A DNA stretch of 64,000 nt, from positions 930,001-994,000 of the forward strand of contig NZ_CAAHFH010000001.1 of assembly GCF_900890705.1 (NCBI RefSeq), in the 5' to 3' direction. The translations under genes were made by a program, and so were the position numbers. Shown piece after piece: positions 25,760 to 35,867 of the stretch (position 1 is the first letter of the stretch; every line of letters begins with the position of its first letter). A model generated the notes under the pieces. That model did no database searches. It was not told where the DNA came from and was given only the letters and a program-made list of their open reading frames with translations. Origin of the DNA: Pontiella sulfatireligans (GTDB taxonomy: Bacteria > Verrucomicrobiota > Kiritimatiellia > Kiritimatiellales > Pontiellaceae).

Positions 25760-27367
25760 TTAGTCTGTCGTTTTAAGATCCCCGAACGAACCCGGAAGTT
25801 CGACGAGATAGTTCTTCAGCTCCGCCTTCATCTGCTTGAGAAGGGCTTCATTTTCAGGACGGCCGGCCAGGTTCTTCATTTCCTTCGGATCCATCTTAAG
25901 GTTGTAAAGCTGATCCGAATCAAAGTAGGCCTCCGTGCGGCCATAGCTCTCATTTTCCGCCGTTTGGCCGCCCGGTACCGTGGAGAAATGACTAAAGGGC
26001 GCGGCCGGATCATAGTTCGCGGGCTCCGCCTTCATGCGGAAACGGGTTTCATTGTATGCTGCAAGGGTCCGCGTGCGTTCTTCCATGCTCATGTTCTCCG
26101 CATATTCGGGATAGCGGATCGCCATGTATTTGTAATCGCCCTTGATGATTCCGCGGGCATAGCCCAGCTCGAAAAACAGGCTGTCATGGACTTCCTCTTT
26201 CTCCCCATCGAGAACCGGCTTGAATGATTTTCCGTCAAACGTACCGTCAGGCAACTCAACCCCGGCGAAATCAAGGATCGTGGGCGAAAAGTCGATATTT
26301 TGTATCTTGGCATGGCTGGACGAACCACACGTAAACCCCTTGGAGCGCCATACGAGACTGGGGTTTAATATACCGCCCTGATAGAGATGTCCCTTCGCTC
26401 GCTGCCCATGATCGTTAAAGAAGAAGATGATTGTATTATCAATCAAGCCATGCTTTTCAAGGCGGTCCAGCAGTGCGCCGAGCGCATCATCCATCCAGAG
26501 AACAAGCTCTTTCCCATATCCTTCAACGCCCGCCTCCTTCAACCGGGGCTCCAGCGTATCGCGCGGCGGCATTACATTGGGCGCTTTATCCATAAAGCCG
26601 TATGCCGTTGCAAGTGGATCCGCTTTCCATGAACGCTCTGCGTCCGACGGGGCATGCGGAACGGTCGTAGCGAAATAGAGGAAAAATGGGTCGTCCTTAT
26701 AGCGGTCGATAAAGTCGATGCCGCCTTGGGCAATCCACTCCATGTTCTGCACCGCCAGCTGCCCGAGCCCGATGTAGCTCGGATTGTCAAAATAGATACT
26801 CTCTGCAAAATCGAAGCCGGCATCCAGAATGGCCTGCCTGGTTTTTTGATAGTTGGACTCCAGCTTCCGAGCATTCTCCGGCTTGCGCGGATCGTCCCAA
26901 TAGTCATCAAAATGTTCGAGCCCCCCCACTTCGTAGACATGGTTTTTGCCGACCATGCCGGTTTTATAGCCGGCGTTCCGGAGATAACCAGGCAGCGACT
27001 TATCGCTTGCGGTGATAAACGTGTTCCACTGGATGACCGTCTGGCCTCCCTCATTCTTGGTTTGGGTCACAAACTTCTCATTAGTCGCCCGACTCGCAAA
27101 CCGTCCCGTGAGACAGTTGTATCGACTCGGCGTACAGAGCGGGGAAACCACGTATTGGTTCAGCAGCACGGTGCCTTCTTCCGCAAGGCGGTCGAGGTTC
27201 GGCGTGAGGTTTTCTCCCCTGCCATCCGGCAGGCAGTTAAACATCTCGGTATACATATCATCCGCAATGAAAAAAATGACATTCGGTTTATCCGCAGCGA
27301 CTGCACCGACCGGCAGGACGGTCGCAATACACAACATGGAAAATAGAATAGTGTTAAGAGGTTTCAT
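25760..27367 (-). CDS. Secreted S1-family sulfatase
   Basis: 535 residues with a signal peptide (about 1-25). Cys78 in LCTPSRYNCLTG is the formylglycine precursor in a perfect CxPSR core. FIADDMYTE supplies the N-terminal metal-binding aspartates, and FFFNDHGQRAKGH the C-terminal ones. It would hydrolyse sulfate esters on a polysaccharide or oligosaccharide outside the cytoplasm. AGGATCAGG precedes the ATG. It lies 11 bases upstream of the symporter and 25 bases downstream of the next sulfatase within the operon. The exact S1 subfamily and sulfate position cannot be read from the sequence alone. Confidence 0.92.
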   Translation of the reverse strand: MKPLNTILFSMLCIATVLPVGAVAADKPNVIFFIADDMYTEMFNCLPDGRGENLTPNLDRLAEEGTVLLNQYVVSPLCTPSRYNCLTGRFASRATNEKFVTQTKNEGGQTVIQWNTFITASDKSLPGYLRNAGYKTGMVGKNHVYEVGGLEHFDDYWDDPRKPENARKLESNYQKTRQAILDAGFDFAESIYFDNPSYIGLGQLAVQNMEWIAQGGIDFIDRYKDDPFFLYFATTVPHAPSDAERSWKADPLATAYGFMDKAPNVMPPRDTLEPRLKEAGVEGYGKELVLWMDDALGALLDRLEKHGLIDNTIIFFFNDHGQRAKGHLYQGGILNPSLVWRSKGFTCGSSSHAKIQNIDFSPTILDFAGVELPDGTFDGKSFKPVLDGEKEEVHDSLFFELGYARGIIKGDYKYMAIRYPEYAENMSMEERTRTLAAYNETRFRMKAEPANYDPAAPFSHFSTVPGGQTAENESYGRTEAYFDSDQLYNLKMDPKEMKNLAGRPENEALLKQMKAELKNYLVELPGSFGDLKTTD

Positions 27368-27392
27368 CCTGATCCTTTTTCTAACAGGTCAA

Positions 27393-29198
27393 TTATTTGG
27401 ATTTTTTTAAAATCGCCAGCTTCATCAACTCAATCACATCGTCCGCACCACCCGGAACAGACAGGAGGCTGAACCGCAGATCCTGCCCGCCTTTTTCCAG
27501 ATTGATGCTGCCCACCGGAACCTTACCCTGCCCGGCAGGCAGAGCGGCTTCCAGTACGGATGAACCCACTTCAAGCCGCACACGGGTTCCCTTCATAAAT
27601 TTCTTTGCTTCCAAAACAACGTCGTACCGCCCTGGCGAGACCACATCCACAAGAATGGTCTGGGCATCGCCCGGAGCTTTCCAACCTTTGGAAAAATAGT
27701 TCATGGAAACCACGTTGCCTTCATCGCGCACCGACGAGCAGAATGGGATATGAGAGCCGGCCAGCATCTCCCCCACGGTGTCGTATGCATCATATTCCGG
27801 ATTGCCGATATGGAACCGCGGCTGCCGATAGCAGTGGCCGGTCGCCACCATGTCTTCATAGGATTTCTGCATCTTTTTACCCATTGACAAAGCCACCTCG
27901 GGGTGTTCAGACGCAATATCTTTCTTCTCACCGGGATCCGCAGACAGGTCGTAGAGCTCCAGCGATTTGTTACGGTATTTCACTACTTTATATGAACCCT
28001 GATACAGGGAGTTAATCTGGTCGTTATAGGTGACATCCGCCGGATCCAGCGCACCGTTTCGCGACCACCCGTCATCCTTAAACGGATACCAATGGGGTTT
28101 GAACAATTCTCGTGGCTCGTTCCAATCGGCCTGTTTACCTTCGATAAACGGCATCAGCGATTGGCCATGAACCGGCTTCCCGTTCTTTGGCATGTCGACA
28201 TGAAGCGCATCCAGCATCGTCGGGAAAAGGTCGGTTACATCGGCCAACGCACCGACGACCGACGGTTTGAATTTTCCAGGCCAACGAATAAAACAGGGTA
28301 CCCGAGTTCCATTTTCCCAGATATTCCCCTTCTGGCCGCGCATTCCGGCACTGCGTTGCGTCATCTCTTCTTTGGACAACTCGCCGGCATTGGGGCAGCT
28401 TTTATTGGGTCCATTATCGGTCATGAAGACAACCAGCGTATCCTCTGCCAAACCGGACCGATCCAGGCTCTCCAATAAACGCCCGATCTGGAAATCCAAA
28501 TGATCAATCATGCCGTTAAGTATGGCAAACCGGTCGGAACATCCTTTGGCTTTATATTTCTGGATGTACTCTTCCGGCGCCACCCATGGGGCATGGGACG
28601 ACATATACGCCATGAAAAGGAAGAACGGTTGCTCCCCGCGATCCTGCTCGACAAAATCGATGGCGAGATCCGTCAGGCAATCGGCCGCATATCCTTGGGT
28701 CTTCATCAATTTTCCGTTGTGGGAAATGAGGGTGTTTTCATGCCAATAGAGTTCCGACATCCAGGCATCGTCAAAACCCCTGTTCCACGGCAGCCAAGCG
28801 CCGGCGCGGCCGGAATGCCATTTACCGATCATACCCGTATCGTAACCGGCATCGCGCAGCACATCGGCGAGGGTAACTTCATCGAGGTTTAGATAATCCT
28901 GACCTAGATGTACCCCCCAAACGCCGGTTTCATAATGGTTGCGACCGGTCAGGAGCGAAGCACGCGTCGGCGCGCAGACCGCGGCGGAATGGAACTGGTC
29001 GAGCCGAACCGATTGCGCGCCCAAACGATCAATGTTCGGTGTTTCCAATACCGGATTCCCATGAAGCGAAAGATCTCCATACCCCTGGTCATCCGTCAGA
29101 ATGAACAATACATTGGGTTGTTTTGCACCGGCCAACGAACCGGCAGTCAAAAGCAGAAGACACAGAAGCTGCTTCACAGTAAGATGCATCCCTTTCAT
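27393..29198 (-). CDS. Secreted S1-family arylsulfatase-like enzyme
   Basis: 601 residues, signal peptide about 1-25. Cys75 in VCAPTRASLLTG is the predicted formylglycine site (CxPxR core). LTDDQGYGDLSLHG and FMTDNGPN match arylsulfatase A/B-type metal-binding segments. About 110 residues after the usual sulfatase C terminus form an extra beta-rich segment (from about 490), possibly a carbohydrate-contact domain. Its ATG overlaps the GH52 stop by four bases (ATGA), so the two are translationally coupled, which suggests that their products act on the same substrate. Confidence 0.92.
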   Translation of the reverse strand: MKGMHLTVKQLLCLLLLTAGSLAGAKQPNVLFILTDDQGYGDLSLHGNPVLETPNIDRLGAQSVRLDQFHSAAVCAPTRASLLTGRNHYETGVWGVHLGQDYLNLDEVTLADVLRDAGYDTGMIGKWHSGRAGAWLPWNRGFDDAWMSELYWHENTLISHNGKLMKTQGYAADCLTDLAIDFVEQDRGEQPFFLFMAYMSSHAPWVAPEEYIQKYKAKGCSDRFAILNGMIDHLDFQIGRLLESLDRSGLAEDTLVVFMTDNGPNKSCPNAGELSKEEMTQRSAGMRGQKGNIWENGTRVPCFIRWPGKFKPSVVGALADVTDLFPTMLDALHVDMPKNGKPVHGQSLMPFIEGKQADWNEPRELFKPHWYPFKDDGWSRNGALDPADVTYNDQINSLYQGSYKVVKYRNKSLELYDLSADPGEKKDIASEHPEVALSMGKKMQKSYEDMVATGHCYRQPRFHIGNPEYDAYDTVGEMLAGSHIPFCSSVRDEGNVVSMNYFSKGWKAPGDAQTILVDVVSPGRYDVVLEAKKFMKGTRVRLEVGSSVLEAALPAGQGKVPVGSINLEKGGQDLRFSLLSVPGGADDVIELMKLAILKKSK

Positions 29199-31333
29199 CG
29201 CATTTGCTCCTCGCTGACTTTATTGGCTTTACCACAGGTTCCACACTGCTCATCCAGCCAAAGAATATTGGTTACGATCCGAGGATAATAACAGCTGCCA
29301 CGTGCTTTGCCGGAAACAAACTGATCGGAACAGGCATACGCGGCTGAACCCTTGACTTGCCAATCCATGTGCGCCTCGTCCGATCTCGGATCAACGGAAA
29401 TGTTCAGAACCTGCCGGGCAACATACTGGCAAAGGCCGATCTTGCTCATCCATGAGTTATCCGCCGTCGAGGAAAGTTTCCACCCTCCATCCTCATACAG
29501 GCACACGCCCGTCTTAAGGATGTTGAGCAAATGTTTTTGAAGGGTGTAAATATAGTCGCTAAACGGACCGTTGAACGAAACCATGGCTTCCAATCCCATT
29601 TCATGAGGAAAGATGAGCCCCTCGATGGCCGGAATGATGGCACTCTCGTTTCCGCGTTCCAGCACGGCGGGAATAAAGCCCAGCTGATCATCATACGCCG
29701 CAACCAGAGTGGCCGCGCAACGCTCAGCCGCCACGTAGGCCTCGTCGGCCTCATCGGCCATTCCGAGTTGTTTAAACAGATGATTCAGAGCCAGGTAAGA
29801 TGCCCAGCTCTTACCGGCCAGATAGGTATTGCCGCGCGACTGCCCCAGAGAATGATCCAGGGAGTCGTAGGTGGTTATTTCTCCGCCCGGCCAGGTCTTC
29901 GAACTTTCAAACGCCATGATCCCATTGCGTTTCTCGGGGTTCGGATTATCGCGGTTCAGAAGACTGGCGAAACATTCGAGCAGCACCTGACGGTGTTTTT
30001 CCAGGAATTGGAAATCGTCCGTTTGAGCAAAGTAAACCCCGGCGCAGCAGATCCAGTTGGTCAGCTGTTCGCACGACATAAAGCTGAAGCATTCGCGATC
30101 CAGCCCCTTCACCTCATAACTGCTCTGCCCATCCGGCGTAAAATGGTTGGCTACGCCCATGTCATGCGTAAACGTCAGCCCGCCCGGATACATTTTTCCG
30201 GGATGGTCCGGCAAAAACAGTTCATCGTAATAGCTGTACTCAGCAACAAACTGCTCCAGGACATTACGAACCGTCCACGGATTAAAGCGCATTTCATAGA
30301 AGAGCATGTCCACCGTCAGGTCGAAGGTGTTCATCATGCGGAATTCGCCCTCGTTGACCACCCAACGCGGCTTGCCGCCGTCATCGAACCACTGCGTCGA
30401 TCCATAATAACTGTGGGTGGCATGGGCGATCAGGAATTTCTGAGCATCGCTGAGCTCCGCCACGTGCAGCTCGCGGTCGCGCGCCACAGCTTCGTCCAGG
30501 TAATACTCCGCATGCTCCAAAGCATACCCAAGGACATTTTCCACGGATTGGAAATAGCGGCTGTACCAATACTTCATCGGCTTGCCGTAGGTGACATTTC
30601 CGCCCAGATAAAATCCGTAGGCAATCAGGAATTCTCCCGTCCTTCCTGCGGCCACATCGAACAACAACCCGGCTGTATCGCCCAGTAGAAACGGATCGGC
30701 TTCGTTGGGAAAACGCAGGGCATCTTCAATGCTCCAGTGTACAAATGGCTTGGCGGATTCGCAGGTGGCAAAGCCCATGGAGTCCCGGTGGATTCCGCCA
30801 ACCATTCCATCCGACTCGAACAGCCGCCACCGCTCCCGTTGTTTAAGGGGGAAACCGCAGAAGACCGTGGTGTCTTCCGAGCCGGATCGATTGTCGAAAG
30901 AGAGGCGGATGAAACCAGCCGGACAGCTTGCACGCCGCTGGTCTTCATAGGAACTGCAGGCAGGATCCGGCAGCGAATAGAATGGATTGATGATTTCAAT
31001 CTTGAGGTTTCCGGCTTCGAAGCGGTCGGTTGCCCAGTCATAGGTACGCTTGATTTCCGCAGCTGGTATAAGACGATGCGTCTCTTTGGCCGCGCCCTCC
31101 TCGATCTGGTCCACATAACTGGAACGGTCATCTTCCTGGATACCAAGCAGGGGAAGTTCATTGATTACGCCATCGGAATCGATAAAGCCGACACTCAATC
31201 CGCCCTCGCCCGGCAGCGCAGCTTCCGCGGCCAGGCCACCGGATGCACCGAACATGCCGAAGGTTAATGTGGCGTATGCGCCCATTGGAGAATGATGGGC
31301 ATGAAAAGAGGTCTGTTCAGGTTTTAGTTTCAT
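29195..31333 (-). CDS. Glycoside hydrolase family 52 beta-xylosidase
   Basis: 712 residues aligning end to end with GH52 beta-xylosidases such as Geobacillus XynB2: the opening FHAHHSPMGAYATLTFG, the nucleophile segment WVVNEGEFRMMNTFDLTVD (Glu328) and the acid/base segment EITTYDSLDHSLGQ (Asp490/Asp493). GH52 is a small family with few taxa. There is no signal peptide, so it cleaves xylose from imported xylo-oligosaccharides in the cytoplasm. It overlaps both neighbouring sulfatase genes by four bases (ATGA at each end), showing tight coupling of xylosidase and sulfatase synthesis. This is the strongest pointer to a xylose-containing substrate. Confidence 0.95.
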   Translation of the reverse strand: MKLKPEQTSFHAHHSPMGAYATLTFGMFGASGGLAAEAALPGEGGLSVGFIDSDGVINELPLLGIQEDDRSSYVDQIEEGAAKETHRLIPAAEIKRTYDWATDRFEAGNLKIEIINPFYSLPDPACSSYEDQRRASCPAGFIRLSFDNRSGSEDTTVFCGFPLKQRERWRLFESDGMVGGIHRDSMGFATCESAKPFVHWSIEDALRFPNEADPFLLGDTAGLLFDVAAGRTGEFLIAYGFYLGGNVTYGKPMKYWYSRYFQSVENVLGYALEHAEYYLDEAVARDRELHVAELSDAQKFLIAHATHSYYGSTQWFDDGGKPRWVVNEGEFRMMNTFDLTVDMLFYEMRFNPWTVRNVLEQFVAEYSYYDELFLPDHPGKMYPGGLTFTHDMGVANHFTPDGQSSYEVKGLDRECFSFMSCEQLTNWICCAGVYFAQTDDFQFLEKHRQVLLECFASLLNRDNPNPEKRNGIMAFESSKTWPGGEITTYDSLDHSLGQSRGNTYLAGKSWASYLALNHLFKQLGMADEADEAYVAAERCAATLVAAYDDQLGFIPAVLERGNESAIIPAIEGLIFPHEMGLEAMVSFNGPFSDYIYTLQKHLLNILKTGVCLYEDGGWKLSSTADNSWMSKIGLCQYVARQVLNISVDPRSDEAHMDWQVKGSAAYACSDQFVSGKARGSCYYPRIVTNILWLDEQCGTCGKANKVSEEQMR

Positions 31334-32754
31334 GGCGTATAGTTCGGATTGGGCACCGCTGCGGGGGCGCCGGTATGTTTTTTCCAGTCGGCCAGCTTTC
31401 GTTGCAGAACAGCCGTTTTTTCAGGATTGGATTGTGAAAGGTCGTTTTCTTCGCCGGGATCGGCCGACAGGTTGTAGAGTTCCACCTTGCCGCCATCGAC
31501 ATGCTCAATCAGCTTGTAGTCGCCCTGCCGGATGGCGTTACGCCAGCCTTGGAACCATTCCCCTTTATCTTCGTTGAACATCGTCCAGTTTGGGAAGAAC
31601 CAATAGATCGCGTCGCGCTCCAGCGTTTCATTTCCATTGGGCAGCAGGCACGGCCACAGGCTTTCGCCATCGAGAATTTGGGATGTTTCGGGTTTACCGC
31701 CCGCGAACTCGACAAACGTGGGATAGAGGTCGACGCCGATAATCGGCTCCTCACAAACCGTTCCGGGCTTTATTTTTCCAGGCCAATGGAAAATATACGG
31801 CACCCGGATTCCACCTTCATACAAATCTTTTTTCATTCCTCGGAACGGCACGTTGAAAGCACTGAGCGGATCTTTCTTGCCGCCGGAGGCATAGCCGCCA
31901 TTGTCGGAAGAAAAGACAAACAGGGTGTTCTCCAACTGGCCCGTCGACTCCAACTTCGCAATCAGCCGCCCTACGCTGTCGTCCAGGCTGGCGGTCATGG
32001 CGGCGGCCTTCAACACAACGGGATTCGCATCAGCGCCGAGCTTTTCGCGAAAGCGGTCGAGATATTCCTTTTTTGCCTCCAGCGGAATGTGAATGGCATA
32101 ATGCGCCAGATACAGGAAGAAGGGTTCATCATCCTTCCTGCACGCGTCAATGAATTCCAGCGAGCGGTCGGTCAGATAATCGGCCAGATAAACATCCTTC
32201 GGAATATCGGTCTTCGGGATGGTCTTAAAACCAAAGTGCTTCTTTCCGGCAGATTCGATCGCCAGATCAAAGCCCTGTCGGGACGCGTGGAACTCCTCGC
32301 CGTGCCCCATGTGCCACTTGCCTAGGAAGGCCGTCCGATACCCCTCCTTCTTCAGGGCTTCCGCAATGGTGATGGTGGACAGATCCAAGTCGTGCTTGTT
32401 TTTGGGATAAACCACCTTGATGTGATTCTTCTGCGACTTAAACCGGTCCTGCACCCGGAGAATCCCCGTGCGTGTTGGATACTGCCCGCTAACAATGGCC
32501 GCCCGCGAAGGCGCGCAGTTTGGCGCGCAGGCATAGCCCTGCGTAAAGCGCATGCCCTCGCGCGCCAACCGGTCGATGTTCGGGGTTTCCGCGAACGTGC
32601 TGCCGTAGCAGCCGAGACCTCCGTACCCAAGGTCATCGGCCAACACAAACACAATATTGGGCTTCGCCTGCACCCCGGCCGCCTGCATACAAAGCGCGGC
32701 CAAGGCACATCCAAATAGTTGGATTGAAGTTTTTCGCAACCTATTCACGCGCAT
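31330..32754 (-). CDS. Secreted S1-family sulfatase
   Basis: 474 residues with a signal peptide (about 1-30). Cys80 in NCAPSRAAIVSG is the formylglycine site. LADDLGYGGLGCYG and FSSDNGGYAS are the metal-binding segments typical of arylsulfatase-like S1 enzymes. An AGGGAG lies directly before ATG 32754 and at a better distance from a GTG two codons later (32748), which may be the real start. Its stop overlaps the GH52 start (ATGA), and the GH130 gene ends 15 bases upstream. Confidence 0.92.
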   Translation of the reverse strand: MRVNRLRKTSIQLFGCALAALCMQAAGVQAKPNIVFVLADDLGYGGLGCYGSTFAETPNIDRLAREGMRFTQGYACAPNCAPSRAAIVSGQYPTRTGILRVQDRFKSQKNHIKVVYPKNKHDLDLSTITIAEALKKEGYRTAFLGKWHMGHGEEFHASRQGFDLAIESAGKKHFGFKTIPKTDIPKDVYLADYLTDRSLEFIDACRKDDEPFFLYLAHYAIHIPLEAKKEYLDRFREKLGADANPVVLKAAAMTASLDDSVGRLIAKLESTGQLENTLFVFSSDNGGYASGGKKDPLSAFNVPFRGMKKDLYEGGIRVPYIFHWPGKIKPGTVCEEPIIGVDLYPTFVEFAGGKPETSQILDGESLWPCLLPNGNETLERDAIYWFFPNWTMFNEDKGEWFQGWRNAIRQGDYKLIEHVDGGKVELYNLSADPGEENDLSQSNPEKTAVLQRKLADWKKHTGAPAAVPNPNYTP

Positions 32755-32769
32755 CTCCCTGATTTTATT

Positions 32770-33840
32770 TTAGACCGGGTCGCAGGCTGCGAGTAGGTCG
32801 TCGAGTTTCGCTGTTGCCAGACAGATGTGTGCATCGGCCGCGCCGTAATAGATCTTCACCATTCCGTCGTCCTCAACAATCCCGGCCATCGGGAACACCA
32901 CATTGTTGCGGAAACCGCCATCGGTCTCGTAGGGCAGATCCGGGCAAATCAGCGGCGCTTGGCCCAGGCCGATCAGCTTGGTTGGGTCTTCGAGGTCAAG
33001 CAAGGCAACGCCGGCGTGGTAACGATGCTTCCACTTATCTTCCCATCCGTTCTTGCCGCGGGCTGGATCATAGTCCACGCCGTGGATCAGCAGCAGCCAA
33101 CCCTTGTCGGTCTTGATCGGCGGTGCCCCCGGGCCGTTCTTGATATTCGCGTACGGCATGTCGTCAACCATGATTAGCGGCTGGGCTTGGCCCCAATGTA
33201 CCAGGTCGGGCGAGGACGTGACCCAGGTGTTAAACGGCTGGCCGATCCAATGGTCGGTTTCATTACTGAAACTGTCAATGCAGTCCCCCCAGAACGGACG
33301 TTCAAGGCGGTAGTATTTTCCATTGATCTTTTCCGGGAAAAGCAGGCTGTTTCGGCTGCACGGAAGCGACATATCAACCAGCTCAAAGTTCTTAAAGTCA
33401 TCTGTAACAAAGATGGCTGCGCGCGGGCCATGGGGTGCTCGATCTTCGGTGGTCCCCGTGGTTGAAGCGCAGCAGGTCAGGTAGTAGCGGCCTTCAATTT
33501 TAATGACACGCGGATCGTACACGCGACCGACATCTTCGGTCTTGTATTCAAAGATCGGCTCCGGTGCGACCTCCCAGTTGATGCCGTCATCTGAATGGGC
33601 AATACCAAAATTGGTATCATCCGGATGTTGTTCCACCAGCTCGCCACTGTAAAAATAGTCATTGCGGAACACCATGGTGTACGTATCGTCCTCTTTCCAG
33701 ACAGAACAGTTAAACACCAAGGCCGCTGAGTACGGGATATCCTTCCCGCTCAAAACCGGGTTGCCTGCATATTTTTCAACAAACGGCGCGGTCTTAAGCT
33801 CACCGAGCGGCTCGATTTTTCTGAATCCATGAAAGTCCAT
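32770..33840 (-). CDS. Glycoside hydrolase family 130 protein
   Basis: 356 residues with a five-bladed propeller pattern and no signal peptide. The segments YAGNPVL near the N terminus, VYDPRVIKIEGRYYLT, FPEKINGKYYRLERP and YYGAADAHICLATA match GH130, the family of beta-mannoside phosphorylases and hydrolases that use an Asp in the DPRV segment. The usual substrates are beta-1,2 or beta-1,4 mannosides. In this operon it may instead process another intermediate, so the specificity is open. A consensus AAAGGAG precedes the ATG. The gene follows GH10 by ten bases. Confidence 0.88.
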   Translation of the reverse strand: MDFHGFRKIEPLGELKTAPFVEKYAGNPVLSGKDIPYSAALVFNCSVWKEDDTYTMVFRNDYFYSGELVEQHPDDTNFGIAHSDDGINWEVAPEPIFEYKTEDVGRVYDPRVIKIEGRYYLTCCASTTGTTEDRAPHGPRAAIFVTDDFKNFELVDMSLPCSRNSLLFPEKINGKYYRLERPFWGDCIDSFSNETDHWIGQPFNTWVTSSPDLVHWGQAQPLIMVDDMPYANIKNGPGAPPIKTDKGWLLLIHGVDYDPARGKNGWEDKWKHRYHAGVALLDLEDPTKLIGLGQAPLICPDLPYETDGGFRNNVVFPMAGIVEDDGMVKIYYGAADAHICLATAKLDDLLAACDPV

Positions 33841-33850
33841 ATAAACTCCT

Positions 33851-35737
33851 TTAGTTGATTGTAATCAATTTCTTCGCACCGCCGGCTTCCAGCGTCAGCG
33901 GGACGGTGATGGTTTGGCCATTGGCCTTAACCCGAACCACGTATTCGCCCAAGTGGCCTTTGAACTGCATGGTTCCATTCTTACCGGTAAAACCTTCTTC
34001 CCGGGTCTTCCACCTGCCGTGCACCAGCTTGCGGTACATCGTTGCGCAGGGTTGCTTCTCCCAACCGAACGTGGTCGGATTTTTGGAATAGCCCTCCTTG
34101 AAATTTTTATAGAAATAGTTGTAGGCATGCCAAAACTGCACCCCTTTAACGTTGGGGTGGGAATAGCAGATGATGAGGAAGTCCCTGAAGAAATCGGAGA
34201 TCAACTGCGGATCATTGCTCAGAATATCCAACTCCGTCACCTGAATGGGCAAGTCGTACTCCGAGAAGCTTTCCAGGTGTTTATAGATGGTTTCGGGATC
34301 CACGGGAGTTCCTGGAAAATGGCCCTGCAATCCCAATATGCCCAGCGGCGCACCCTGCTCCAGCAACATCCGGATACGCTGGTGATGGACATCCTGTTTT
34401 TTGCTGCCGACGGACGGGGCCGTCAGGATGGCATACTCATTGATCGCAAAGAGTCCGTCCGGATTGGTCTTCTGCGCCAGCTTGATCCATTCTGCCATGA
34501 TGCCGTAATCCAGTTTCTCCATGATTTCGTTTTCCGGAATGGATTCATTAACCACATCCCACTCGTCGAAATAAGCTTTCGTCCGCTCAACGCCATCCCT
34601 CACGCGCTCGTAGGTGGCCTGGCGAATGGCTTTTTTGTTGAGCGGTTCTTCCGCCAACAGCTTCTGTACGGCCGAAGGGACGTTTGCAGCGGAGGGCCAT
34701 ACCAATACATGCCCTCGCGTTTTAAGATGGTTTCCCCTGATCCATTCAAGAACAGGCACCGCCACCTTTTCAAAGTCGTAGTCCTCCCCCCACTCGCCAT
34801 TCATCGCAAACCATTTAAGTGTATTGCCGAAAGAGACCTCATTGAAATCGTGTTTGATCCGTTCGCGCAGGTTCACATAGTCCGGGTTCCATGGCGTAAG
34901 CTGCCGGGCATTAACCGAAGTGCCGAACTCGAACTGGTGCCTCTTCAGCACCACCTCAACTTCAGCGCCCTCAACGGCCTTGCGATGCCCATCAACAATC
35001 TGGATCGAAACGGGAGCCATACGATGTTTTTCGATACGTTTCAGCGCTGCCTTTCTCCAGGCGGCATCGGACTCGCGCCCCGGATAGGTTGCCTTCGTTT
35101 TGGGTAGCTTGCTGATGTCGTACCCTGCCGGATAGCGGTAAACGGCCGCCTTCGCGATCTGAAGGGTTTGCGGAACATGGCCGACATCAAACATCAGGAA
35201 CACCGGATGCCCGCTTAAGTCGACCGGAACAGAAACAGAATAATAAAAGCTCTTCCAGCGATGATCCGTCTGGAGGGTAATCGCATCCACCAAACCCGCC
35301 CCTTTAATCAGATCCCGTTGTTCATACGAGAACGCAGAATCTTCACCCCACAAATTCTGAGGAGAAAACGCCACCGGCACATCACACTCACCGCTCTCAT
35401 TTTTTGTCTCGGGACACCGGGCAACAATATGGATCAGCAGCACGTCGCCTTTATGCACTTTTTCCGCAGCCGCCACTTCAAACCGGACAGACCAAGGGCT
35501 GCCACGATGGTCATTCCGAATTTCCACCGCCTTTTTGTATTTGCTGTCAGATAGATCGACCAAGCGGAAACTGTCCTGTGCTGTTTCCTGTTCCTGGAAC
35601 GTTGACAGGAAGAGATCCTCCAGGATATTCCGGTCTGCATCCATGGCCGCATCACCCACTCCGGCAATTGCGCCTATGCACGAACAAAGCAGTGCAGTCA
35701 CGGCTGCCATCAATACCCATTTTCGTAAAACAACCAT
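33851..35737 (-). CDS. Secreted glycoside hydrolase family 10 endo-xylanase with N-terminal CBM-like domain
   Basis: 628 residues. Signal peptide about 1-26, a beta-sandwich resembling CBM4/9-type domains (about 38-205), then the GH10 barrel (about 225-570) with acid/base Glu398 in WDVVNES and nucleophile Glu502 in QVTELDIL, and a short Ig-like tail. GH10 enzymes cut internal beta-1,4-xylosidic bonds. As the first gene of the eight-gene operon and its only secreted glycosidase, it probably starts depolymerisation outside the cell, with the sulfatases clearing sulfate groups. The promoter region upstream holds an inverted pair of the CCAAATATCACAAA motif, 85 bases from the start codon. Confidence 0.93.
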   Translation of the reverse strand: MVVLRKWVLMAAVTALLCSCIGAIAGVGDAAMDADRNILEDLFLSTFQEQETAQDSFRLVDLSDSKYKKAVEIRNDHRGSPWSVRFEVAAAEKVHKGDVLLIHIVARCPETKNESGECDVPVAFSPQNLWGEDSAFSYEQRDLIKGAGLVDAITLQTDHRWKSFYYSVSVPVDLSGHPVFLMFDVGHVPQTLQIAKAAVYRYPAGYDISKLPKTKATYPGRESDAAWRKAALKRIEKHRMAPVSIQIVDGHRKAVEGAEVEVVLKRHQFEFGTSVNARQLTPWNPDYVNLRERIKHDFNEVSFGNTLKWFAMNGEWGEDYDFEKVAVPVLEWIRGNHLKTRGHVLVWPSAANVPSAVQKLLAEEPLNKKAIRQATYERVRDGVERTKAYFDEWDVVNESIPENEIMEKLDYGIMAEWIKLAQKTNPDGLFAINEYAILTAPSVGSKKQDVHHQRIRMLLEQGAPLGILGLQGHFPGTPVDPETIYKHLESFSEYDLPIQVTELDILSNDPQLISDFFRDFLIICYSHPNVKGVQFWHAYNYFYKNFKEGYSKNPTTFGWEKQPCATMYRKLVHGRWKTREEGFTGKNGTMQFKGHLGEYVVRVKANGQTITVPLTLEAGGAKKLITIN

Positions 35738-35821
35738 ATTCAGTCTCTCTTGTCCTTATCTAAAGATATGTAAAAGCTACAGCCCAAAGCCCCATCTGTC
35801 CATGTAGGCCATGGCAGAAGA

Positions 35822-35835
35822 TTTGTGATATTTGG
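35822..35835 (-). promoter_or_regulatory. Candidate AraC-family operator, GH10-proximal copy
   Basis: TTTGTGATATTTGG, the reverse complement of CCAAATATCACAAA. It faces the GH10 operon and is the mirror partner of 35868-35881, with centres 46 bases apart in the divergent promoter. Confidence 0.65.
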
Positions 35836-35867
35836 TTTCTCAATAATCCCCGCATAAACAAACAATC

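Noticed and set aside
32770..33840. Annotation as GH43 because of the propeller and operon context
   Set aside because: The YAGNPVL and VYDPRVIK segments and the overall order match GH130, not the GH43 triad.
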